Part shown: positions 42,320 to 54,000 of the stretch, one piece after another | How positions within the stretch are numbered: the first letter of the stretch is position 1 | Layout of the letters: every line of letters begins with the position of its first letter | Assembly (NCBI GenBank): GCA_029582265.1 | Contig: CM055833.1 | Location: forward strand, 29,230,288 to 29,294,287 | Origin: Zoroaster sp. YZ-2022 | Lineage: Eukaryota; Echinodermata; Asteroidea; Forcipulatida; Zoroasteridae | Direction of reading: 5' to 3' | DNA: 64,000 nt | Notes under the pieces: generated by a model | What the model saw: the letters and a program-made list of their open reading frames with translations, nothing else | Databases searched by the model: none | What the model was told of the DNA's origin: nothing | Program-made: the position numbers and the translations under genes

Positions 42320-42640
42320 AGCATTACTTTTCAGTGGGTTCGAATCCCAACCGCGACCGGGGTACGTGTGTCCGTGAGCAAGACACTTTACCATAATTGC
42401 TTCTCTCCACCCAGGGGTAAATGGGTACCTGTGAGGGCAGAGTTGGTTGTTGTGTTTGATTAGCCCTATATGCGCTGTAATGGCAGCAATTAAGCTGTAT
42501 ACTCCCCCAGGGAGCTGAGATGGTTTCAGGAATGATTTATGAGCCTGATGATCAGGGGTAATAATATAATGTGCCTTGAGCACCAGTTTGGTGGATACGT
42601 GCACTATATAAGTCCACATTATTATTAATAATATAATTAT
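42320..42640 (+). mobile_element. SINE family A copy
   Basis: The B box GTGGGTTCGAATCCCAACC is at about 42337; it is followed by GAGCAAGACACTTTACC, GGGAGCTGAGATGGTTTCAG and the tail CCTTGAGCACCAGTTTGGTG, then ATTATTATTAATA. The head is truncated before the B box. Confidence 0.83.
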
Positions 42641-42654
42641 TATTAATGTATCCT

Positions 42655-43640
42655 CAATTTACCCTAAATGACGCACCTAAGGTTATATAATCAACTGGAC
42701 GGTAACTTACAAATGAAATTAGCAGTTTGGTGTTTCAGTTTGTTTCAGTGAAGGATTCTCTTGTAAAATGCGGAATTTCAATGCATGATCATACGCGTGG
42801 ACATCTTGAGCGCTGTTTTTTTGAGACGCACAGAATTGTGGTCATCCGAAAATTGATGTTGGTATAATGACTCACCCCAAACTGTTAAAGTTGATGGGGG
42901 GGGGGGGGGGGCACAGAAAATGTACCCAAGAAGAAAAACAGTTGAAATCATGTTTCATCTTATTCCAGATGGTTGTAAAATTGTTTTTAAACTTGAAAAT
43001 AAAAATATTGTTTTCGATTTTTAAAATAAAATGGTATAATTTGGAGCTCTCAAAACTTTTAATAAATATTCTTGAAAGACCAATAAAATGGAAGGTGGTT
43101 AAATTTCTTGCAAAAAGTACTTTAAAACTTTGAAATGTGTAAAATTGCTGTTAATATTTTGTCAAATAAAAGATTTCTTTTCATAACCATGATATTAATG
43201 TTTCATTTTCTCAATAATTTTCCACTACCATCGAAATAAACACCAATGAATTAAGTAGTCTTTGTTCGCTTCTTCTATAAGGAATGTGTCCAATTTGAGG
43301 ATCAGTATTTCTTTAAAAAATCATTGCAAATGCAAAGCATTCATATATTTTGGTTTCCACAGACAACAGCTTGTTGACGGCATAGAACAATAAAATCACA
43401 GATGTTCGTGAAAAAAAATTGAGGTCATGTAAATCTCTTACTATTTGTATCTAGTAAAATCAGTGGTTAAACAACTTTTTCCACTTTCACAAGCACTAAC
43501 TTTCCAGTAAATCATACAATTTCACTATGATTTTTATTTCTGTAACAAGCACGACTTAGATAAGTTTATGCAACCAGTAATACGCCATAGTTTTGTAAGT
43601 TTTCCGAGAAATGCTAAGCCAAAGGTAGGTGCGTCATTTC
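42655..43640 (+). mobile_element. Non-autonomous DNA transposon, copy 1 of a pair
   Basis: About 1 kb, starting with ACCCTAAATGACGCACCTAAGG and ending CCAAAGGTAGGTGCGTCATTT, an inverted terminal repeat (AAATGACGCACCT). It is collinear with 49795-50690. It includes a run of G at 42897-42910 and many AT-rich segments. No transposase frame. Confidence 0.75.
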
Positions 43641-44078
43641 ACGAGTGCGGCGAATTACGTACATGGACGATATATTACTTCTAGCTGGCCCCCAGCTCAA
43701 TTCTGCTAAGCAGATAAATTTACTAAGCAATATTTTCTGCTCAGGTCTATGTAATTGGGCCCTGATGCAATCCTTTATCAGGATCTTAACATCGAATATG
43801 TTTTTTAGATTCAGTTATTTTGTAATCGGGTAATGACCAAAGGTGTACAGTCCCTTTATCAAGGATCCAGCATCCCTTGAATTGGGTTTTATTAGTTGTA
43901 TTTCCCATGATGGTGTGATGATTCAATATCACTATCAATGATGTAATCCTCGTGACAATCCTAAAGGTTTTGCCCAAGGTTCTTTGCTAATGTGACGAGT
44001 CATACAGTCTATTCTCATGATCGGATGAATTCTTGTAAAAGCAAACCATAAATCTATGAATATAATCAATGTGTTAAC

Positions 44079-44314
44079 TATACATAACAGCAAAAGAAAC
44101 GTCACCCCCTAAATTTTGATAAGTCTGAGAACGTGTTTAGCTTATGTGTCCTCAGACGTCATGCATGACGAATTTTGAGGTCAACCAAATTTGCCACATT
44201 GTGTTCGTGTTACACTCCATACTCATAATATTCTTCATTAAACAAATTATATTAATTATAAAATGAAAATAATAAATATTTTTAGGGGTGACGTTTCTTT
44301 TGCTGTTATGTATA
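44079..44314. mobile_element. Mariner/Tc1-like MITE
   Basis: The left end TATACATAACAGCAAAAGAA (continuing ACGTCACCCC) is inverted at the right (GGGGTGACGTTTCTTTTGCT, then GTTATGTATA). It is 236 bp with about 30-bp inverted repeats and TA at the borders. Non-coding. Confidence 0.82.
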
Positions 44315-44477
44315 TTTTGACCAACTCAATGTGAAATTTAAATGAACTGAACAAAAATAGAACATTTGTAGTTTCAATGAAAGGAAATCTTGATGTCGAA
44401 ATGGCAGATCTGTCATCCCTAATGAATGATAGGTCCTTGTGGATGGAGCTTGCCAACGCTGCGGCCTCGGACGATCA

Positions 44478-44512
<35 letters not shown>
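44478..44512 (+). repeat. ATG trinucleotide microsatellite
   Basis: About eleven uninterrupted ATG (GAT) units following GACGATCA. The adjoining GGTCCTTGTGGATGGAGCTTG, just upstream, is probably part of an older repeat. Positions 44515-45049 have no feature I recognise. Confidence 0.9.
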
Positions 44513-45049
44513 AGGAAATATATATAGATCTGTTGTATAATATCACCTAGGTGATTATGGAGATTAACAAGTGTAAAACCGCAGCATGTGATTTCAAGAA
44601 AGCCTTGGTAAAAAGTTTTTAAAAATTACAGTTGTGATATGGGATACTAAAGATATCAGTCTAAAAAAAAGTTACACCTTAAAGATGTATCACTCAAGTT
44701 TTCCCGGCAATTTACAAAGGAAAACAACAACTTTGAAATGAGATATATATCAAAATAGTTATCAGAAGCTTGGTTTTACAGTAAAACAGTGACAAAAGTA
44801 ATTCATGACGGGACCCACCAGAACAATTTAATTTCGGTACATATGTACTATAAAACCATGCTTCTCACAAATATTTTAAGAAATGTGTCATTTGAATTCA
44901 TTCGCCTTCACTTCGTCAAGTAACATAGCAATGTTCTGATGAAAAACAAAAGTTCCGGAAATTGCATTTAAAAATAGTAAAAACACGGGTGATGCATCAT
45001 TAATAATAAATTTAAAAAAACAAAAACATGAAGGCAACCATTTTTGTCA

Positions 45050-48000
45050 TCACTTAAAAACTACATTATACTGTTGAGTTAACTTCTTCAGCACTTTAGG
45101 ATAAGTCTTCTCAAACTGCCACCTGAGGTCGCTGTTTGATCTGGTACAATGAGCCATGGCTAGGCCTTTTCCTTTGCCCTTGTCGACCGAGGGGAGTATG
45201 GTAAGGCACAATGAAGAGACTGGATGGTACAGTAGCTTGTATTCCTGGAGAATGACAAAGAAAATGTGGTAAAAGCTATTTTACTGACAATTTCTGGAAA
45301 TTTTTGTTTTCATAAAAACATTGACAATTTCCTTTCAGAAGGGAAATCAAATATCCAACTTTGAAATGAGATATTTCATAAAATAGTAGTCAGAATCTTG
45401 GTTTAACAAAACGAAAAATTCATTCAAAACATATTTTCTATAAACCATGCTTTTCATGATTATTTTGAGAAATGTGCAATTATAAAACATTTATTTTATT
45501 TTCTCAAGTAAAATAAACAAAGTTAAAGTTTCGAGACTTATCGGTTTCGGTTTGCAGGAACACCGTGCGGTTTGGATGTCAAAGTGAGATTGTGGTTCTG
45601 ATAAGAACCATATAGGTCAAAGAAAATAATTGGAAAAATGGTTAAAAACATTTGTGATATATCTTTACATATACAAATGAAATCGATCATATATTTGCCA
45701 ACGATTGATCAGAATATTTTCTTTTCATGTTACTAATTTTGTCTTTGCATTTTGTATTGCGCTTCATATTGTGTAATTATTTGTAACAACATTCTTGTTT
45801 ATGGGTTGGTGAAATTCTTGCGTCGGGAGATAAACAATTGATTTAATTTTGCCCTACACCGACAATTGTTTATCTCCCGACGCAAGAATTTCACCAACCT
45901 ATATATATCGTGGAACCCGCTGCTATATGGGATTCTAGCCGGCCAATTGTCATTGGGCAAGCTCGGTGGTCGAGAGGTTAAGACGTCTGCACTAGTAAGC
46001 AGGAGGTCGTGGGTTTGAATCCCGCCCGAGTCGTCTGTGTAGTTTTTTCACAGACACTCGGAAGCACCGAGTATACAGTGCTATACACACGTCGGTGTAG
46101 GGCAAAATTAAATCAACATTCTTGTTGTCAACATTGGAATATGTGTGAATCAATATATGGAAAATGGAGAATATTGTTATGAATGCTTACCTCATGATAA
46201 ACCCAGAGTTGATTCCCTTTACCACCATGGCAAGGGTATAATATTGGCTCCCCACCTGGCTCTCTGTTAGGATAATCCACACATTGTTTCTCACTTGCCC
46301 TAGGTCGGAAGTCCTCGTGCCAGGTCAATGAAAAGTACTACATGAGAAAGAAATATGTGTCCACAAATTATATTTAAAAAGGCGTGTTTTGTAGCGAGCA
46401 AAGAAAGAATGCCTAAAGCGGAATTTGAACCTGCAATATCTGGATTACCGTACCAATGCTAAAGTGACTGAGCCATTCAGCCCTTTGGTTTGGAGGTTTC
46501 CAAATTGTCAATATCTTTTTTCTGGGGGCAATAGTCAGAAGCCATGAAACCCAATACATGCCGCGTATAAAAAAGAATCAGTAAGCTGTGGCAGAAATTT
46601 TGAAAAGAGGGCTTGAAGTAAGTGCGAAGCATATAAACGCATAATTAGACTTTGGTGAAAGGTAGTTTTAAGCTAAGCAATGTTTCTAATATAGATAAAG
46701 AAGTTTACAAAGAAACCAGCCTTTGAGCACCAGTTTGGTGGATACATGCGCTATATAAGTCCACATTATTATTATTATTATTATTATTTTAGGATATTTC
46801 CATTAACATTTACAAGAAATTGTAGTTTACTTGGCGACTTTGTATTGTCAGAGTTCCGTTCACTCACCTGATCTCCTTTATGTCTAAATGATGTACAAGT
46901 GTCTGCGATTATTTCTAATTTCCGACCTCGATTAAAAGTTAAGCACAGACCACTTTCTTCATGTTTTACCTGAGAGGGAGAAAAATGTGAAAAACAGAAT
47001 GAAACATAAGAAACTAATGTGGGTTTCTGGATTTTATTTTGATGGCTTCAATGGGATAGCTTTCCAATTTTTATTTTATTTTATTTTATTTATTTTAATG
47101 AAAACCAACAGTGGTTCACCACCACTTACATGTATCATAAAACATGTAATACAACAAACAAACAAACAAACAAATAAACAAAATTAATTGAAGATAAAAT
47201 TCAACACTTATGGTACAATGCATACGAGATAAAATTAATACTAATCATTTAAATTAATCATTTAAAATAAATCTATAAATATCTGCACGAAAGCAATTTA
47301 CAATAGATCGTTGTCATGGTGCAGCCATCTTTTTTTTTGTCCATGCAAGTCTATAGACCTTGTGCACCCATGTCCAAGATCAGTGGCATACTTGTGACAT
47401 AGCCATTTTGGTGACCAACTAAGACCTCATAAGAAAAACCACACAGCTATGACTGTTTGTTTTTACTACTTAAACATCAGAGCAGGATTCAACACCAAAT
47501 TCTGATGCCACCATAACTTGAGTCCGGTGTGCTAGAATGTTCAGCCAGGACACTCCACTAGATAGACAGATAGACAGATAGACAGATAGACAGATAGACA
47601 GATAGACAGACAACCCGTCTGACTGACAGACAAAGACAACTTACAAATCCAACAGCCCCGGGATCTGGCTCCACAGCTGGGTAGTACTGCAGTATATCTG
47701 GAGCAATCTCCGTCATAAAATAGGTAAAGTTTTTGCACTGTAAACGTTCTTTTAAGGCGAGCTGCTTGCTGATATCACCGTAGTTTAGACCCTTCAAGTG
47801 AGGCTTGTGTTGGTAAAAGTACTTTTTCCAGTCGTCGAACCAGACCTCCACAACTCGCATGAGGTTCTAGAAGAAAAAGAATTTTATTTTCCTCTTGTAA
47901 AATTAAAGATTAAGCTTCTTGAGATTTTTAAAAGACAATCATGAAAATTCAATCACAATTTCAAATAAAAACTGCCTCCGAAAAATCATATGATTCTATG

Positions 48001-51000
48001 TTATCATAACCTATTCCGGTCAAGACATTACCACCTAAACACAAAACAAAAAGTTCCCACAATATTTTGATCAGTGCAACTTGGGTAAATAACTGAAATA
48101 CACTCAACAGACACTTGAAAGCACTGAGTATACAGTTCTTTAAAAGAACGTTGTTGAAGGGGAAATAAATTTTTAATTTCATAGCTAAAGGCATGTTCGC
48201 ACTGGACTTTTTTTGGGGAAGGTTTTACCGAGACGATGGTAAAATGAAAAATGGTTAAATTTAACCTCTGTCCGCACTTGGACTTTCGACACGGGAAAAT
48301 TTTACCGAGACCGTGGTAGAAGTAACCGAGCTGTCAGTATAATGACTCATGAGGGCGCTTTGCGTGACCTTTCTACGTTGACCCGATTGACCCAGAAAAC
48401 TTGCTACACATGCACATGCATTAAATGCGCCCGGCGCGACCCCCCACCGCGCGGTGAAACAATGCAAAGCGCATGCGTGGCGTCCCTGTGTAGCACGACC
48501 TTGCGCGCTCGGGCCGGATGTACGCTTTCCTGAGCCGGTTTTACCGACTCGCACTGTCCGCACTGGACTTATCGTCTCGGGAAAAGTTACCTGGGAAGTT
48601 TTCCTGGGCAGCAGTTGGCCAGTAAAAGTAACCGCTGGACTCAGGAAAAGTAACTGAGAGGAAAATGTCCTAGGCTGTCCGCACTGGACTTAAAATGGGA
48701 AAGTACCCATCGTCTCGGTAAGTTTTACCAAAAAAAGTCCAGTGCGAACACGGCTTAAGACATTTTCTTACCTTGTGTATAACTCCACCTCCACCAGGCA
48801 CTGTGTAAGACATGAATTTTCGATAGACATGACCGACACGGGAGCACGGGATCTCTTCCATTTCCCCTCCACACATCCACACCTTGAAGGAGAGGTCGTA
48901 CTGCTCCCCACCCCACACCTCCAGGCCATCATCATAACCTCCGAGCTCATCAAAGAAATACTTACGATCGACAGCAAACAGTCCGCCAGCCATGATCGGT
49001 GATCTGTGTGACAATTAAACAAAAATAACACCTGACTGTATGTGGGTGTATGTTGGAAACGAGCCACCTTTACTGCAGTTTGTATCTGGATAATCTTAGT
49101 CACTCAAGGCCGAGGTCTTATTTTGAGGGGTGACCCCTTAGGTTTTTTTTTTTTCATGGAAATCCAGAAGCAAAAAATATCTCTCAACTCAGATAATTTT
49201 ACTTTTAGTTCTGGTTACTTAGACAACTTTAGCCAAAATTGTCCTGTGTCCACATAACATGCGTAAAACTATTTTTTTCCTTCAAATTTGGAAATTTTAT
49301 ATTTCTTATTTCTGTTGAAAAAGAGCTTTCCAATGGTATATTACACTTAGGGGTGCACTTATTATCAAAATATTATCAAAATTCTACTAGGTCGTCACAA
49401 AATGTTGGCTTTGTAAGGTCTATACAAATTAATGGTGATATTAAATAAACAATTTCAATGAAAATTATACATTTCACAAATCTTCCTTTTTGAGAAAAAA
49501 GAAAAAATGCTTTGTCAAATGCATTTTAAATACCCTGGGTATGTTGCTTTATCATTTTTGGTCCAAAATCAGAAATAGATTGCACAATTTTCTTAAAATA
49601 AATGTGGTAAAACATTCAAAGATTTGATAACAGACACAGATTTACAAATGGTGTGTCCCTTTAACATGTAACAGATGTGAGAAGCTTAACAAACAAATTG
49701 TCATTGACAGATCCAGGGACACCAAAGGAGGAATGTATATATCTCCCTCTCCCCCCTCTTTGATAATCATGTAAATGTTAAAGTTAATATATCCTTAATT
49801 TACCCTAAATGACGCACCTAAGGATACATCATCAACTGGACAGTAACTTAAAAATGAAATTAGCAGTTTGGTGTTTCAGTTTGTTTCAGTGAAGGATTCT
49901 CTTGTAAAATGCTGAATTTCAATGCATGGTCATAGGCATGGTCATCTTGATATGCACAGAATTGTGGTCATCAAAAAATTTGATGTTGGTATAATGACTC
50001 ACCCCAAACTGTTAAAGTTCATGGGGGCAGAGAAAACGTACCCAAGAAGAAATACAGTTGAATCATGTTTCATCTTATTCCAGATGGCTTGTAAAATTGT
50101 TTTTAATCTTGAAAATAAAAATATTGTTTTAGATTTTTAAAATAAAAATGGTATAATTTGGAGAAGCTCTCAAACCTTTTAATTAATATTCTTGAAAGAC
50201 CAATAAAATGGAAGGTGGTTAAAATTTTTGTAAAAAGTACTTTAAAACTTTGAAATGTGTAAAAACTGCTGTTAACATTTTGTCAAATAAAAGATTTCTT
50301 TTCATAACCATATTAGTGTTTCATTTTCTCAAAAATTTTCTACTACCGACAAAGTAAACACCAACGAATTAAGTAGTCTTCGATCACTATTTCGTTAAAA
50401 AATCATTGCAAATGCAAAGCATTCATATATTTTGGTTTCCACGGACAACAGCTTGTTGATGGCATAGAACAATAAAATCACAGATGTTTGTATCTAGTAA
50501 AATCTGTGGTTAAACAAATTTTTCCACTTTCACAAGCACTAACTTCCCAGTAAATCATACAATTTCACTATGATTTTTACTTTTGTAACAAGTGCGACTT
50601 AGATAAGTTTATGCAACCAGTAATACGCCATAGTTTTGTAAGTTTTCCGAGGAATGCTAAGCCAAAGGTAAGTACGTCGAGTGCGGTGAATTACGTACAT
50701 GGATGATACCATATTTGAATTTTCAAAATTGAGATTTGTGTATTTCCAAAATTCTTTAGAAAAAGAGATTTCCAATGGTACCTTGGGGCAAGGTGTTATC
50801 CAGGATTTAGACACAGGGTGTCCAGATTTGCTGGAAATTTCAAAAAAGGGTGTCCAAATTGTTCACTTAGAATACTTTAACATGACAGATAAAATAGGAT
50901 GTCCCAAATTGAAACAGGGTGTCCAAAAGAAACCCAGACACTCCTCTGGCTAATACTATGCCTTGGGGTGTACTTATCATTGAAATCTGTAAAAGGTTTT

Positions 51001-54000
51001 AAAATTCACACTTTCTAATAGTTCCATTTGTTGAATTTGTACTTGGTAAGTACTAAAATTGTGCAACTTTACGGTAATATCTTTGGAACTGGTCACATAT
51101 GTTTTGCACCCCTGGATCTGTGCCCCTGTGAATTTCAGTACATACTTGACTGGATCCGTATCAAACTGTCTCCGTTTTATCTCGGCTGCATTGATGGGTA
51201 TCCTCTTGTAGTAGAGCTCCCAGTCGAAGGCCCCCCTCATGACGTCCCCAGCCTGTGACTCATAGTGGAAGTCCTCATTGCCGATGACATCAATCATGGG
51301 ACAGGCAATGCATTTGTGGTTTAGGGCGATACGCTCTGGGGAACACAATTAAATGATGATGAATTAAACTGATTTAATTGCCCTACACCGACATGTGTGT
51401 AGCACTGTAAACTCACTGTTTTTTTTCAAGTGTCTGTGAAAAACTTCACAGGTGACTTGGGTGGAATACGAACCCACGACCTACTGCTTACTAGTGCAGA
51501 CGTCTTAACCTCTCGACCACCGAGCTTGCCCGATGTCGATTGGCCGGCTAGAATCCTATATAGCAGCATGTTCCGCAATATGTATAGGTTGATGAAATTC
51601 TTGTGTTGGGGGATAAACAATAGATTTAATATACCGACGTGTGTTTAGTATTGCATACTCAGTGCCTTCCGAGTGTCTGTGAAAAAACTTCACAGGTGAC
51701 TCAGGCGGGATTCGAAACCACTGAACCCAGCGAACCCACCAAACTCAATGAATTGTCATTGATTTGTTGACTAATGAGAGAATAACACAGAAAACAGTAT
51801 ATAATTAAACCCGAGAGAAGGACAAAGATATTTTGTCCTAGCTAAGTCCTCCAACAGAGTAAGTTTGGGTGATTCCGGGTTGGAAATCGATTCAAAGCAA
51901 TACCCAAGTGAGAATTTCGAACAGCATTTCCCCATTTCAAAACAAAAACAAAAACAAAAAAACAACAAAAAATCAACTACCTTAAATAGGCAAGTCTGGC
52001 TTCTGAAGAAGCAATCCTAAATATTAAATCTTTGTTTGTGGCAGCAGGTTATTGTTATCTGCAGTGTTTCAGTTAAAATAAAAGTTAAGCTGTCTAGATA
52101 TTTTTGGACTGTAAATTCTTGCCAGGGAAATGTATAAAAGAGATCGCCATCATACATTACCAAAAATTGCAAGTTTTCCCAATGGCTATTTTGTGCATGA
52201 AATTTGGAATTTATTCTGAATGAAATCTTGATTCCTTTGTAGAGTGAGTCATATCATTTCTGGAATCCCCCCAAGCTTACCCTAGAGGTCTACTCACCTA
52301 ATAACGGGGGTAACCAGTTTACATTCGCCTCACAATGGGAATCAAGATATATTAAGACCTCTCCTGTTGCCTGGTGACCACCGTGTAGTCTGGTTCGTAT
52401 CAAGCCCTCTCGCTTTGGCATTCGTAAAATCTTGACTTTTGGAAAGCGCTTCATGTATTCTTCAAGAGGTTTTTTTAAATAAGCTGTAATGGCAAGAGTA
52501 TTAAGAACAATAAGCTTCTGTGTTCATTTACACGAAAGTGTAGTCAGGGTACGATTTTACAAAAGTAACAACTCTTGAAAAATGTGTAGCAGGCCTGGGT
52601 CTGAAGCCCCCCTGAACCTCCTGGATGTTTAGTTTTGGAGGATCTACAGACTCTCCACATCCCCACAAACAAGAAACTAGAGGTTTGGATACAATACAGG
52701 CTACTTCTTTCTTTCCTTGAAATTGAACGATGAAAAAACAGAATTTGTTCTATTTGGATCACGTCAGCAATTGTCTAAAGTTTCTCTTCCATTTATTACA
52801 ATTGGTGACTCGCAGATAATCCCCTCATTACATGCACGTAATTTGGGTGTTATATTTGACTCGACAATGACTTTAAAACCACATATCTCCAACATTGTTC
52901 GCATATCATCATTTCATATCAGAAATATAAGCCGAATTAGGAAATACTTGAATAAAAGTGCTGCTGAACAAATTATACATGCATTTGTCACATCACGGCT
53001 CGATAACGGGAATGCTCTCCTTACGGTCTTCCGCAGAATCAAATATCTCGCCTTCAGCACATACAAAAACACAGCAGCTCGTGTTGTGACTTTGTCCAGA
53101 AAGTCATGCCATATCACGCCAATCTTGAAAGAACTGCACTGGCTTCCTGTTTCACAGAGAATTGTTTTAAACTTATGCTAATTGTTCACAAATCTTTTAA
53201 TAACATTGCTCCAATTTATATTTCTGAACTACTTAAAGTCTGCACTCCATCACGCAATTTGCGCCTCCAGCAACATGTCACTCCTCAAGGAACCAACTTC
53301 AAAACGGAACTGGGGTGATAGGTCGCTTTTCTGTCACAGCTCCGAGACTCTGGAATCATCTTCCAACTAAACTCAAATCTTGTCATAGTATAACCAGATT
53401 CAAGTCGATGCTTAAAACTCATCTTATGTCACAACTCTTCAAAGATGATGTATATTTGTAATTGCATTGTAGGTACATGTATCTCGGTACATAATTTGTT
53501 TTGTTTTCCCTATGCTATCATTGTATATTGTTTGTATTAATGTTTTTTCTTTGTTTCCGCGCCTTGAGCGCCCAGCAGGGTGGATATGTGCGCGCTAAAA
53601 ATCTTTATTATTATTATTATTATTATTGGTGGCTACACTGTAGGTACATGTATCTCGGTACATAATTTGTTTTGTTTTCCCTATGCTATCATTGTATATT
53701 GTTTGTATTAATGTTTTTTCTTTGTTTCCGTGCCTTGAGCGCCCAGCAGGGTGGATATGTGCGCGCTAAAAATCTTTATTATTATTATTATTATTATTGG
53801 TGGCTACGTTTCTTCTTTCAAGAAAATTTTGAGGCAAAGGGAAGTTTGTAAAAAACCCTGAAATAAGAAATCACAAGCCTGTGTAGTACAGGGTGTAATG
53901 TATCATGTATTTTTTAAATTTAAATTCCTGTTATGAAAACATTTGTTGTGTCAATCAATGCAACCTATGTTAAATGTGACTGGCTCTGGTAAAACCCTAA

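Larger units (their letters stand above)
35518..45049. other. Convergent intergenic region between N4BP2 and the GALNT gene
   Basis: No coding exon is recognised in 9.5 kb. A candidate poly(A) signal for N4BP2 is AATAAA at 35736-35741, although it lies inside a repeat. Named repeats within have their own entries. Stretches in which I see nothing are 35765-36735 (AT-rich), 36906-37435, 37500-38185, 39000-39475, 39670-40430, 40800-41425, 41650-42300 and 43645-44075, apart from short A/T runs and a CA run at 36661-36680. Confidence 0.75.
45050..46969 (-). other. GALNT10: GALNT ricin-type lectin domain exons
   Basis: Exons 46868-46969, 46191-46337 and 45050-45244 encode the C-terminal beta-trefoil: [20 protein letters not shown], then [20 protein letters not shown] and [17 protein letters not shown], then [16 protein letters not shown] and [16 protein letters not shown]. 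The GNQLW motif is present. The first repeat replaces the usual acidic residue pattern, so sugar binding by each lobe cannot be judged. Confidence 0.88.

Noticed and set aside
45960..46032. tRNA gene with A and B boxes
   Set aside because: The head is followed by the SINE B tail and recurs at 36760 and 51480; no acceptor stem closes it.
48261..48657. Overlapping frames in a GC-rich block on both strands
   Set aside because: They lie inside the inverted-repeat transposon 48190-48755 and follow from its CpG-rich core.
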